Shown: one piece after another, positions 40,372-48,924 of the stretch
Layout: each line of letters begins with the position of its first letter
Numbering within the stretch: the stretch's first letter is position 1
NCBI GenBank assembly: GCA_946183145.1
Contig: CAMGZM010000001.1
Location: 62,001-126,000 of the forward strand
Reading direction: 5' to 3'
Source of the DNA: an uncultured Fretibacterium sp.
GTDB lineage: Bacteria > Synergistota > Synergistia > Synergistales > Aminobacteriaceae
Length of the DNA stretch: 64,000 nt
Position numbers and translations under genes: made by a program
The notes under the pieces: model-generated
The model's database searches: none
What the model was told of the DNA's origin: nothing
Seen by the model: only the letters and a program-made list of their open reading frames with translations

Positions 40372-40628
40372 TCTTCGAGTGCCTTGACCTGACGGAGCGA
40401 GTCGAGAATCTTTTTGACATCACGCGAAATTATTTCTTCGGGCGCGTCATACTCTTTGCATAATGTCTCAATGATTTTTGACTCTGTTACGTCATCTTTG
40501 AGGAGGGATAAAATTTCCCCGAATGTCGCATTGCCTTTGATGATGCCGGAAAATTCTGCGCTTCCTGCCGGGACTAGAAGAGTCTCGCTTTCATTCTGAT
40601 GGATAAGAAATTCATTGCGTAATTTCAT
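40368..40628 (-). CDS. PqqD-family (RRE-like) protein
   Basis: 86 residues from ATG 40628, with AAGGAAG 9 bases upstream. The sequence follows the PqqD pattern: a beta hairpin (L-L-V-P-A-G-S-A-E-F), then helices (F-G-E-I-L-S-L-L and E-I-I-S-R-D-V-K-K-I-L). PqqD-like domains bind leader peptides in many RiPP systems. First gene of the four-gene module; a terminator lies just upstream. Confidence 0.82.
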   Translation of the reverse strand: MKLRNEFLIHQNESETLLVPAGSAEFSGIIKGNATFGEILSLLKDDVTESKIIETLCKEYDAPEEIISRDVKKILDSLRQVKALEE

Positions 40629-40651
40629 GTGCAAATCTTCCTTTCGTGTGT

Positions 40652-40689
40652 AAAAAAACAGGATGAGAAATATTATATCTCCCATCCTG
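40652..40689 (-). terminator. Rho-independent terminator after the C1 protease gene
   Basis: CAGGATG pairs with CATCCTG, the stem extends through several further pairs, and seven T follow. It isolates the PqqD module from the protease gene. A TATAAT lies in the loop region (40672-40677, minus) and could serve as a -10 for the module. Confidence 0.85.
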
Positions 40690-40739
40690 CAATTTCTCGC
40701 TGTTGAGTTATTGCTGCGTGAAAATTTTGTTATTGCCCG

Positions 40740-43631
40740 TCAGTTTTCGCCTCTGTAGGTCTGAGTCGCTTTGCAGTAATAGTACAGTGATGTTACAGCG
40801 TTCTTCATGCCGGTGTATTGTTCGGTGTCATTATTGAGAACGCCATGTACATACGAGAAGGGCGAAATCACTATGTCGAACTCGGTTTTTGCCTTGACGT
40901 GAATCGTGTGGGACTTGTCGAGATCCTGCGCATATATCTGGTCAATCTCAACGTAATATTTTGAGTTATCGCTCGTTAGATTCGGTGTGTATTCTTCCCC
41001 ATCATCAAGTTTTACTGTTACAGAGTCGGGTGCATTGTCCTTATCAGGCGAAAGATATACCGTGAGTTTTGTTGCTGAGTTAAGCTCAAGGTCAAACGCA
41101 ACATCCTTTATGCCTGCACTGCTGTAGTTTCCTTTGTTGACTGCGTATGTATCACCCATTGCAGTTTTCACGGTATTCACTGTGTTGTCATCATAAACTG
41201 TAGCTGCTTTCATTTCCGCGTAGTCAGTGCCGATTATCCATCCGTTATGCGCCGCAAGAGGAATCTGCACATAGTGGCCGTAATCTTTGATAGCATTCAC
41301 GAGGTCTATGAGTGTTTTGTTTTCATCTCCGCTGTATTGTGATAGTGCTGCATTGCAGTAATCACTTGCGCTGTAATTCTGCGAGACCGTTAATGTCTGA
41401 TTCTCTCCGTAATGGAATGTCGCTGTAATTTTCTCGGCCATCTGTATCGAGTTTATGTAGCACGTGAAAATATATGCTCCGCCTTCTCCGGTTGTTGCGC
41501 TGCTTAACTCGAAAGGATTCCCCGTTTTTCCGTTCACCGTGAAATCAACATATGCACCGTCAGTTACGAGTCCTGTATTCGGCACAGTGAGATAGAAATC
41601 GACACCGAGCAATCCCCCGCTGAGCAAGAGCGAATGATTGCCCCATGAAGGAAGCGTATTCCCTCCGCCGTTAATGATGTTGAGCATAGGATCGCAGGTA
41701 ATATTTTCGGGCTTGAGATTTGCGAACCCTGTTATGTTTATGGAGGTGATGCCGGAATTGCCGCTTATGTTCAGCGATGCCAAATTCTTGAAAATCTCTA
41801 TACCTGTGAGATTCGTTATACCTAAATTGCTCAAGTCAAGGGCTGTTGTTCCCGTCTTTTCTGAGTCTGAAAGATAATTGCCGTATTCAGAGATGATATG
41901 TGCGCGTAAATTTGCGTCAGGGAAATTTGATTCGGTTATCGCTGTTCCTGTTGCATCTTCCTGAGTGAGCGTGAAGGCTTTTATACAGGCGTTGCTAGGT
42001 GTTGACCTTGTGATGCCGTCAGTCCATGATGTCGGGAAATTAGTTCCTCCTGCAAAATAACTCTCGCCCGCATTGACTACAGGGTTTGAATAATTGCCTC
42101 CGCTTGAATAATTAACAGCTCTCTCAGTTGCTATATTGTATTGGCTTGTCGTAACCATTTTCACAGCGACCGAGAAATATTCGCCTTTGTCCAGCGCAAC
42201 AGCGTCATCAAGTTTTATGACGTGATACCCTGCATACGTAGCAGTGCCTGTTTTCTTTGCAACGCAATTTTCTGCATTTGTTGCGGGTGAAGATGGTTTT
42301 GTCTGGCCGTGCTTGAAGACGTAAATCTCATATGCTGCGTTATTGTCTGTTGTTACGATTGAGACCTCTGAAAGTTTTTCGTCATGGCCGCTTGCCTTGA
42401 AGATATTAGCCGCCCAGCCTGTATATGTCCCGTCTGTCGCACCATAACCGAAACTCCCGCAATGCCCTAAAGCGTCGTGATAGTATGCGGTCATTCCCTT
42501 CTGCACTGCCTCAGCTACATACGCCGTAACACCGCGAATATACTGCTCGTATGACATCCAGAAATATCCTTTGTCGCCCCATGTATCGCCCCATGAATTT
42601 CGCACAAGCCACGCGCCGTTATTGGTTGGCTGTCCTGTTTCAGGGTTGAAATTTTCCTTGCTGAAATTGTCATCCCATCCAACAATCATTACAGCATGAT
42701 TTGAGATTGTCGTATTTGGGAGATAATATGTGAACGGGCTGTCATCATCTTTCCTGTAGTAGGGTGATGATTCTCCGTCAGAACCGCTTGTTGTTGTCGC
42801 TACTGTCTGTCCTGAATAATAGCTTATCTGAACAGCTCCGTTCTCCGTAACAAGCTGCTTTACTGTGGCTCTGAGAGCTTCTGTTATTTCGTCAAGCTCG
42901 TAAGAATCGTGAAGACGTATAGCAAGCGCATAATCTTCCGGCTGTGTCTTCTCGCCCAGTACAGTATTCATTCCCTCTATTGTGTCCGTGATTCTGGTAT
43001 ACGGCAGATTTGCTTCAAGCGTAGGGCCAGCAAGACGGGACATATACGCAATAGCCTGGTCAGCATTTCCGCCCTGCCCAAAAACCGGGCCGCCTGAGAA
43101 TGAGTCCCTATTCTGCATCGTAAAGGAATGTCCTTCTTTGGGATCTTTGTAGACGAACCACGCCAAATGAACCTCTGACAAATCGACATCAGAACCACTC
43201 AGGAACGTCAAGCCCTTCTTGAGGTAATACGTCTCAACGCCTCCGAGCGCGGCATGTGCCCAGCATGTTCCGTAGCTCCCCTGATTCCTTACAGCAGGGA
43301 GAATAGTACTTGTGCTATCTTCGCGGGGATCATATTTTGCGTCATTGGCAGCACCGACTCTTCTGCTGTCGCTTTTTATGACGGGAGGATTGTTTTTTAG
43401 GTGAGACCTGTCAACAGGACTCGGAACATAACCGCCGGAATATTGTGATGAGTCTGGAGTCCCGCCTACTTTTTCGGGATATGTATTACTCTGATTACCC
43501 GATGGCTTGTAGTTCAAAAACTCTTCGGATAATGGAGCTTCAACGGGCTGTGATTCTTCCGCCAAAGCAGGCCATGAAAATAACGCGCAGAAAATCCCGG
43601 CCATAACAAAAAACGCCGTGTACTTTTTCAT
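40740..43631 (-). CDS. Secreted papain-family (C1A) cysteine protease with lectin-like and LRR-like regions
   Basis: 963 residues. Signal peptide 1-24 (ending A-L-A). The C1A domain has the oxyanion Gln118, catalytic Cys123 (G-T-C-W-A-H), His311 (N-H-A-V-M-I-V-G-W) and Asn344 (N-S-W-G-D). After it comes a beta-rich lectin-like domain (about 385-550). A short segment N-F-P-D-A-N-L-R with LRR-like repeats (about 555-640) follows, then beta-rich modules. The N-F-P-D segment also begins the LRR protein at 50266. Likely a surface or secreted digestive protease. Flanked by terminators on both sides. Confidence 0.9.
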   Translation of the reverse strand: MKKYTAFFVMAGIFCALFSWPALAEESQPVEAPLSEEFLNYKPSGNQSNTYPEKVGGTPDSSQYSGGYVPSPVDRSHLKNNPPVIKSDSRRVGAANDAKYDPREDSTSTILPAVRNQGSYGTCWAHAALGGVETYYLKKGLTFLSGSDVDLSEVHLAWFVYKDPKEGHSFTMQNRDSFSGGPVFGQGGNADQAIAYMSRLAGPTLEANLPYTRITDTIEGMNTVLGEKTQPEDYALAIRLHDSYELDEITEALRATVKQLVTENGAVQISYYSGQTVATTTSGSDGESSPYYRKDDDSPFTYYLPNTTISNHAVMIVGWDDNFSKENFNPETGQPTNNGAWLVRNSWGDTWGDKGYFWMSYEQYIRGVTAYVAEAVQKGMTAYYHDALGHCGSFGYGATDGTYTGWAANIFKASGHDEKLSEVSIVTTDNNAAYEIYVFKHGQTKPSSPATNAENCVAKKTGTATYAGYHVIKLDDAVALDKGEYFSVAVKMVTTSQYNIATERAVNYSSGGNYSNPVVNAGESYFAGGTNFPTSWTDGITRSTPSNACIKAFTLTQEDATGTAITESNFPDANLRAHIISEYGNYLSDSEKTGTTALDLSNLGITNLTGIEIFKNLASLNISGNSGITSINITGFANLKPENITCDPMLNIINGGGNTLPSWGNHSLLLSGGLLGVDFYLTVPNTGLVTDGAYVDFTVNGKTGNPFELSSATTGEGGAYIFTCYINSIQMAEKITATFHYGENQTLTVSQNYSASDYCNAALSQYSGDENKTLIDLVNAIKDYGHYVQIPLAAHNGWIIGTDYAEMKAATVYDDNTVNTVKTAMGDTYAVNKGNYSSAGIKDVAFDLELNSATKLTVYLSPDKDNAPDSVTVKLDDGEEYTPNLTSDNSKYYVEIDQIYAQDLDKSHTIHVKAKTEFDIVISPFSYVHGVLNNDTEQYTGMKNAVTSLYYYCKATQTYRGEN

Positions 43632-43682
43632 GAATAAAGCCTCCTGATCATAAATTTATGGAATGCTAACGAATCTTAGCAC

Positions 43683-43718
43683 AAAAAAAACAGCGGGCAA
43701 TTCTTCATCGTCCGCCGT
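43683..43718 (-). terminator. Rho-independent terminator after the TMEM43-like gene
   Basis: On the minus strand CGGCGG pairs with CCGCTG (one G-U pair), followed by eight T. Confidence 0.75.
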
Positions 43719-43729
43719 CAAAAATATCG

Positions 43730-44908
43730 TTATGCCTGAGCTGCTTTTCTCCCCTTCATGTATGACACGTACAGAAGCAGCAACGCCGCCGCAATGAGTC
43801 CCCCCGCGATTAACGGCCTGAAACGAATCCACGCCGCCGCAATCACAACGAGAGACCACGAAAGCCCCACGAGGAACGCAACGACTCCCGCTCCAGCTCC
43901 GATAATAGTCCCAAGAATCGGAATCACATCAGCAATCACTGACAGAGGCTTGAACACCAATCCGAGTCCTAACATCACGAGCACCGCACCGACAGCACGC
44001 AATACCCACGCGATAATATTATTCTCTTTGCGAGCGTCCTCAAACATGGCCGCGCTTGAGTGATTACCGTCTTCAAGCCTGCTGAATTTGTACCCGTTTG
44101 ACGCTGTGAAAGGCTCGAAAGTATTTCCCGTTACCTGTGCGATTATTGAGACGTTAGCGGGAGGAGTCTCCGTGAATGTTATCCGTAAATCGCCGATTGT
44201 CGGGTTGCCCGGATTTGCACCGAGATATACCGTGCTGCCCTGTACGTGAATCATCTCTGAAGCCTTGTAGCCTTGCGGGGCGTTCATCAATGACGCGACA
44301 GAGGCTTTGTCTACATCTTTCAGCACAACCGGCAAAGCTCCGCCGATCTCGTCAGCCAAAAAATCGGGCAGCTTATACGCACCGAACGTTACATTTTTTG
44401 CGCGGAAAGTTTCATCATCAATTTTTGCGAGGATTATATTACGCCCCCTGAATGAAGGATCGTGAAAGTTATTCGAGTCTATCGGCGAGTCAACCCAGTT
44501 AGCATTATACGTGTATGTTGTGATAGTCTCTTCACCGCCGCCGAGCTTCTTGCGTGTTTCTGAATGCGACTCTTCCTCATACTGGTAGTATTCTGCTTTG
44601 CGTTTGAGGTTTATCGCTGTAGTTTCGACCCCGAAAAGTGTATCTCGCACCTTGTCTTTTGTGTCTGCGAGTCCCATTGCGTGAATCACTTTGCCGTTCA
44701 AATCAGGGTCAATGCGTGAGATGTCTTCAACGTCCCGCGTTACGAGTTCAGCCTCACCTATTGCGCCCGCTGTTTTGAATGTTCGTTCCTCGTTCCACCA
44801 CAATAAATATGTAGCGGCACAGATTAATATTATCCCCGTGAGGACTCCCGCGAATGATTCACTTATCCGCTGAAACCAGCCTTTATTCTCCGTTACTGTA
44901 TAGGCCAT
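43730..44908 (-). CDS. TMEM43-family membrane protein
   Basis: 392 residues. One N-terminal membrane helix ends in the family hallmark L-L-W-W-N-E (about 30-40). A long extracytoplasmic domain follows (about 50-285), then three or four C-terminal helices with P-L-x-V-I-A-D-V-I-P. Human TMEM43 sits in inner nuclear/ER membranes; the bacterial role is unknown. Single-gene unit with its own terminator. Confidence 0.85.
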   Translation of the reverse strand: MAYTVTENKGWFQRISESFAGVLTGIILICAATYLLWWNEERTFKTAGAIGEAELVTRDVEDISRIDPDLNGKVIHAMGLADTKDKVRDTLFGVETTAINLKRKAEYYQYEEESHSETRKKLGGGEETITTYTYNANWVDSPIDSNNFHDPSFRGRNIILAKIDDETFRAKNVTFGAYKLPDFLADEIGGALPVVLKDVDKASVASLMNAPQGYKASEMIHVQGSTVYLGANPGNPTIGDLRITFTETPPANVSIIAQVTGNTFEPFTASNGYKFSRLEDGNHSSAAMFEDARKENNIIAWVLRAVGAVLVMLGLGLVFKPLSVIADVIPILGTIIGAGAGVVAFLVGLSWSLVVIAAAWIRFRPLIAGGLIAAALLLLYVSYMKGRKAAQA

Positions 44909-45057
44909 GAAAAATTTTTGCCTCCCTGGCTGAGATTTTTTTCTGACGGTTATTTTTTCACACTGCGGAAAATAATCAACGGTTTAATTCTGACATATGC
45001 GAAATAAAAATGACGTTTGCGGGCGTAAATGCTAAAATTCAAAGCGAGGTGATTATC

Positions 45058-45615
45058 ATGAAAACTGCGGCAATATTTCTCATTGACGGCTTTGAAGAGA
45101 CAGAAGCATTAACGACAACGGACATACTCAGGCGAGGCGGAGTAGTCGTAACAACAGTATCACTCACGGGAAAATCTGAGGTAATCAGCAAGAACAAAAT
45201 CCCCGTTCGCACGGACGCAATGTTTGATGACGTGAAAGCGCACAATTTCGACATGCTCATACTTCCGGGCGGGACTCTGAACATCAAGGATCACAACGGG
45301 CTTCAGGAACTCATCAAGAAGTATCACTCTGAAGGGAAATTAATCGCGGCTATATGCGCTGCTCCTGCTGCACTTGGCCGAGCCGGGATTCTTGCGGGGA
45401 AAACTGCTGTGTGTTATCCGGGACTCGAATCACATCTTGCGGGCGCGAAAATAGGCACTCACATTGTAGAGACTGACGGGAACATTACGACCGCTAAAGG
45501 CCCTGCCGTAACACCGTTCTTTGCGCTGAAACTCCTTGAGATTCTTGAGGGTAAAGCTATGGCTAATGAAGTTGCTGAAGGATTCCTGATTCCGCTCGTC
45601 TCCGCTCACCTGTAA
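45058..45615 (+). CDS. DJ-1/PfpI-family protein
   Basis: 185 residues from ATG 45058, with GAGGTGA 6 bases upstream; the longer frame has no site. The nucleophile Cys100 is in A-A-I-C-A-A-P, and the conserved Glu is in G-F-E-E-T-E-A (about 14-15). Members act as glyoxalases, deglycases or chaperones; the activity cannot be chosen from sequence. A weak -10 (TAAAAT, 45033-45038) lies 20 bases upstream. Single-gene unit. Confidence 0.88.
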   Translation: MKTAAIFLIDGFEETEALTTTDILRRGGVVVTTVSLTGKSEVISKNKIPVRTDAMFDDVKAHNFDMLILPGGTLNIKDHNGLQELIKKYHSEGKLIAAICAAPAALGRAGILAGKTAVCYPGLESHLAGAKIGTHIVETDGNITTAKGPAVTPFFALKLLEILEGKAMANEVAEGFLIPLVSAHL

Positions 45616-45635
45616 CAGGCAGGAGAAAATTTTTT

Positions 45636-45668
45636 CCCCCCCGGTTAAAGTTCCGAGGGGGATTTTTG
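45636..45668 (+). terminator. Rho-independent terminator after the DJ-1 gene
   Basis: CCCCCCCGG (45636-45644) pairs with CCGAGGGGG (45653-45661) with a small mismatch; five T follow. Confidence 0.8.
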
Positions 45669-46505
45669 TTACAGTGTGTTGTCTAATAGGCGTGATATTG
45701 TCTGCTCCATGATTCTTTTGCGTTCGCTTTTTGTTATCGTGTTAAGTGCCTCGTTTATCCTGTAGATTAACGCTGAGTCATTCTTTCTGAGTCCCGCGCA
45801 TATTCCGTTGAAGCCGACCTTGAAGCCGTGATTTTCCGGGAAACGTATCACCTTTATGTTCTTGTACGTTACTTCATATGATCGTGCTGTGTCGAGGTTG
45901 AGAACGCTTGCGTCTGCTTTTCCTGTTGTTACGGCTATGAGCATGTCCGCAACAGTGTCAACCGCCGGGAGTGCTATTGCGCCCGGCAGCTGTGAGATTG
46001 CCGCGTAAAGATTCGTGCTTCTCTGCGCTGTGAATTTTGCCCCCTTGAAGTCCGTAAGTTTTTCGGCCATGACATAGGGCGTTGAAGTGTTCACGATTAC
46101 GGCGTATTCTGTCTTGCTGACCTCGTATGTTTCTGTGAATGAGATTGCGCGCTTGCGTTCCTTTGTGTCGAGCATTCCGGAAAATATCGCGTCAATTTCC
46201 CCCCTCTGAAGCGATGAGATGAGATTGTTCCACGCAATTTTTTTCACCTCAAGGGACGCTCCGAGCTTTTCTGCAACAAGTTTCGCTATCTGTATATCAT
46301 AGCCTTCTGCGTAAGCTCCTTCATGATTCGCGATGGGAACATTTGAGTCTGTCGGTGATTTTTCCTCCCAGTTATTCGGCTCATAATCGCATTCAACGCC
46401 TATTCGGAGAACGAATTTCGCATGTGTTTCTTTCTTGCTGCCTCCAAAGTAAGCAAAAAGAAAAGTGCAGGCCACGAGAATTAACAGGACAATATATTTC
46501 TTCAT
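45669..46505 (-). CDS. Solute-binding protein, family 3 (amino-acid type), copy 1
   Basis: 278 residues. Periplasmic-binding fold with R-I-G-V-E-C-D-Y-E-P at the start of the mature part and G-Y-D-I-Q-I-A-K-L-V. The N-terminus may be a lipobox (L-V-A-C, Cys13) or a plain signal. Close paralogue of the gene at 48019-48858 along its whole length. No permease or ATPase gene is near, so it is an orphan binding protein. The TnpB element lies directly upstream and has probably replaced its native promoter region. Confidence 0.9.
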   Translation of the reverse strand: MKKYIVLLILVACTFLFAYFGGSKKETHAKFVLRIGVECDYEPNNWEEKSPTDSNVPIANHEGAYAEGYDIQIAKLVAEKLGASLEVKKIAWNNLISSLQRGEIDAIFSGMLDTKERKRAISFTETYEVSKTEYAVIVNTSTPYVMAEKLTDFKGAKFTAQRSTNLYAAISQLPGAIALPAVDTVADMLIAVTTGKADASVLNLDTARSYEVTYKNIKVIRFPENHGFKVGFNGICAGLRKNDSALIYRINEALNTITKSERKRIMEQTISRLLDNTL

Positions 46506-46528
46506 TTTGAAATCACTCCTGAAAATTT

Positions 46529-47857
46529 TTATGATTGAACGGGAAAAATTTTAGCGTGAACTACCTCCCCTTGCGGATTTGGAGGCTTCCTAATTCTACG
46601 AGACTGCTCCGCGGTGTTCTGCCAAAGTCTTACATTCTCTCCAAAGGCGTTAATTTCCTGCGTCCCACAGGTATTTCTTTTACTCAGCAATATCATATTC
46701 CGCGCCGCATGTATATCTCGATCTTCTCTATACCCGCATTCACATTCGTATATTCGGTCGGCTAACGTTATATCCTTCTTCAGCTTTCCGCATTCCGGGC
46801 AGTATTTTGTTGTTGGCTCTCTTGATGATAACACTGTTACTCGCTCATTATGTTTCAGTTTCGCTTTCACTTGTCCTAACACTGAATGCTGAACCGTCCG
46901 GCCGAATAATCCTTTATGCCAGCCTCGCAAATTTTCATCTTGCATATATACATGCTCATGCTCCAATAGCTCATGCACGATTTTATTCGCTGTGTCTTTT
47001 TTCCGGCTCGTTAATTTTTGATATGCTCTTTGCAATAACTTCCGGGCTTTGTACCGACCCCGGAACGGGCGCGCTTGCGCATTGCTTGAACCCTTTTTGC
47101 GCCGAGCTATTAACCGCTGACACTTCTTTATTCGTTCACTTTCTTCAATCAGCACTTTATATTTTTTGCCCTCTGAGGTCGTTATTGTCGTCTTGATTCC
47201 CATATCTATTCCGATTTCGGGTTTATATTTTCTCTTTTCACCTCCCTTATTGCAATATGTTGTTACCGACAAATAATAACCGTCAGGGAGATTTAACAGT
47301 TTCGCGTTGGCTAATTCTATCCCGGGGATATTCCAGAATTGATTTGCTCCCTTAATCCGTATACGTTCCTTAAAACCTTGAATGCCTATATGATATTCAT
47401 CATAAAATCTATATGTTATTCTATGTTGCTTTAAATTAATTGACACATAATCAGACTTATAGCGCAAATTGCCAGTCTTGTGATTATGTTCGCGAAGTGC
47501 AGCAATAGCCTTCATGCTGTCTTTCAAGCCTTGAATTACTGACTGCTTCATTTGCGATGAAATATATTGCAATACATGTGTTACAGGCTGATGATCTTTA
47601 TCTAATCCCTGCACCGTTGATGTCTTGCTGTCATAGTCGTTTATATCATGGTCATTCATGAAGGTTAGAATATCGTTGTAGAGCCGCTTAGCCTCGACAA
47701 AAAGCATTTTTAGTCTGATACGCTGTTCCGTATTAAGGTGAGAGATGTCGATTTTTACACGATACACACGGCATACTTGAGACTTACGTTTTTGTTTCGT
47801 CTCTTTGCTCTTCTCACGTATTCGTATATTTTTTGCTAATCTCTCTTCGTCTGTCAT
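46529..47857 (-). CDS. tnpB: IS200/IS605-family TnpB (RNA-guided nuclease, RuvC type)
   Basis: 442 residues. The RuvC triad is complete: Asp in G-I-D-M-G-I-K, Glu in M-Q-D-E-N-L-R and Asp in E-D-R-D-I-H-A-A-R-N. The zinc ribbon C-P-E-C-G ... C-E-C-G is intact. TnpB proteins are omega-RNA-guided DNA nucleases, ancestors of Cas12. The last about 8 codons lie beyond the element's right end, in flanking DNA. No tnpA is present. Confidence 0.93.
   Translation of the reverse strand: MTDEERLAKNIRIREKSKETKQKRKSQVCRVYRVKIDISHLNTEQRIRLKMLFVEAKRLYNDILTFMNDHDINDYDSKTSTVQGLDKDHQPVTHVLQYISSQMKQSVIQGLKDSMKAIAALREHNHKTGNLRYKSDYVSINLKQHRITYRFYDEYHIGIQGFKERIRIKGANQFWNIPGIELANAKLLNLPDGYYLSVTTYCNKGGEKRKYKPEIGIDMGIKTTITTSEGKKYKVLIEESERIKKCQRLIARRKKGSSNAQARPFRGRYKARKLLQRAYQKLTSRKKDTANKIVHELLEHEHVYMQDENLRGWHKGLFGRTVQHSVLGQVKAKLKHNERVTVLSSREPTTKYCPECGKLKKDITLADRIYECECGYREDRDIHAARNMILLSKRNTCGTQEINAFGENVRLWQNTAEQSRRIRKPPNPQGEVVHAKIFPVQS
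46536..46700 (-). ncRNA. Putative omega-RNA of the TnpB element (extent approximate)
   Basis: In TnpB elements the guide RNA overlaps the tnpB 3' end and runs through the right end. Here CCTCC/GGAGG (46564-46568/46581-46585) forms the terminal hairpin, and the scaffold would end at GTTCAC (46556-46561, minus). The next about 20 bases (46555 down to 46536) would be the guide and come from the solute-binding-protein leader. The 5' limit is a guess. Confidence 0.45.
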
Positions 47858-47925
47858 ATGAATATTATATCCTAATGGCGAAATTTATCCCCCGCTTATA
47901 GAAGTGAGGGCATTCTTGCAAAATA
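46556..47925 (-). mobile_element. IS200/IS605-type tnpB-only element
   Basis: The left end shows an imperfect hairpin (47889-47893 with 47906-47910 as its outer arms) about 30 bases upstream of tnpB. The right end carries the CCTCC/GGAGG hairpin and ends near 46556. The right boundary is supported because similarity to the leader of the paralogous gene (about 48875-48893) resumes just past it. The left boundary is approximate. Without tnpA it needs a transposase in trans. Confidence 0.8.
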
Positions 47926-47970
47926 CTGTACAAAGACATATACATTCACGAAAGATTTTGCACACACGCG

Positions 47971-48008
47971 AAAAAATAATCCCCCCAAGTTTTTGGCCTG
48001 AGGGGATT
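47971..48008 (-). terminator. Rho-independent terminator after solute-binding protein copy 2
   Basis: AATCCCC pairs with GGGGATT (47978-47984 with 48002-48008), followed on the minus strand by TATTTTTT. Confidence 0.8.
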
Positions 48009-48018
48009 CGCTTTAACC

Positions 48019-48858
48019 TTAACGCAAGTTTGTTACCATTCGTGAGCTTACATCGTCCATGATTCTTTTGCGTTCGCTGTGATCTATTCCGTAAAGCGCG
48101 ATATTTATCCTGTGCAGTAATTCCGTGTCATTCTTTCTGACTCCAGCGCAGACTCCGTGAAAGCCCAGCTTGAATCCTTCATTCTCAGGAAATTTTACCA
48201 GCGTAAGATTCTTGTTCATTATCTCGTAGAAGTGTCCTGTGTCCGTGTCAATCACTGCTCCGTCTACATGGCCGTCAAGAACTGCGTCAATCATTCCCGG
48301 AACTGTATCGGCCGGCCTGAAGTGCATTACTCCCGGTATCTGGTCAATAACTTCATCGAGTTTCGTGCCTTTCTCGCCTATGATCTTTGCGCCCCTGAAA
48401 TCGCTTAATGTTTTTGCCGCGATGTACGGGCTTACGCTGTCGACAATGATTCCGTATTCTGCCCTGTTCACCTCGTAAGGCTCTGAGAATGCCGCGACTC
48501 TTCTGCGTTCCTCAGTGTCAAGCATTGATGAGAATATAGCGTCAATATCTCCGTTGTTGAGCGAGGAAAGCAGATCATTCCACGCAATTTTTCTCACTTC
48601 GAGGACGTAATCAAGTTTGCTTGCTACGAGTTTTGCTATCTGAATGTCGTAGCCTTCTGCGTAATAGCCTTCACGGTTTGCGATCGGGTAATTGTGTTCA
48701 GACTGTGTATTTTCCTCCCAGCTGTTAGGGACGTAATCACATTCAACGCCGACTATCAGATGAGGCTTTGAGGGTGCTGGCTTTTCTTCAGACCTTAGGG
48801 ACGAAAGAAGAACGCCTAACATACACAGGCACAAGAGGAACAAGACAATCTTTTTCAC
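48019..48858 (-). CDS. Solute-binding protein, family 3 (amino-acid type), copy 2
   Basis: 279 residues with a signal peptide and the same domain pattern as copy 1 (G-V-E-C-D-Y-V-P, A-E-G-Y-D-I-Q-I-A-K). The N-terminal Cys residues do not form a good lipobox. GTG start with AGGAGTGA upstream. The leader (about 48859-48893) resembles that of copy 1, so the pair arose by tandem duplication including the 5' region. No transporter partner nearby. Confidence 0.9.
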   Translation of the reverse strand: MKKIVLFLLCLCMLGVLLSSLRSEEKPAPSKPHLIVGVECDYVPNSWEENTQSEHNYPIANREGYYAEGYDIQIAKLVASKLDYVLEVRKIAWNDLLSSLNNGDIDAIFSSMLDTEERRRVAAFSEPYEVNRAEYGIIVDSVSPYIAAKTLSDFRGAKIIGEKGTKLDEVIDQIPGVMHFRPADTVPGMIDAVLDGHVDGAVIDTDTGHFYEIMNKNLTLVKFPENEGFKLGFHGVCAGVRKNDTELLHRINIALYGIDHSERKRIMDDVSSRMVTNLR

Positions 48859-48924
48859 GGTAAATCACTCCTGAGAATTTTTATTGCGAGAAATTTTATC
48901 GCAGAAGGATATATGACTTCAACA

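Noticed and set aside
40652-40739. Precursor peptide gene for the PqqD/HprK module
   Set aside because: I looked for a short frame with a ribosome site here and between the module genes; only the terminator and normal coding sequence are present.
46807-47196. Plus-strand ORF inside tnpB
   Set aside because: Shadow of the tnpB frame with no ribosome site. Motifs in the minus frame are complete.
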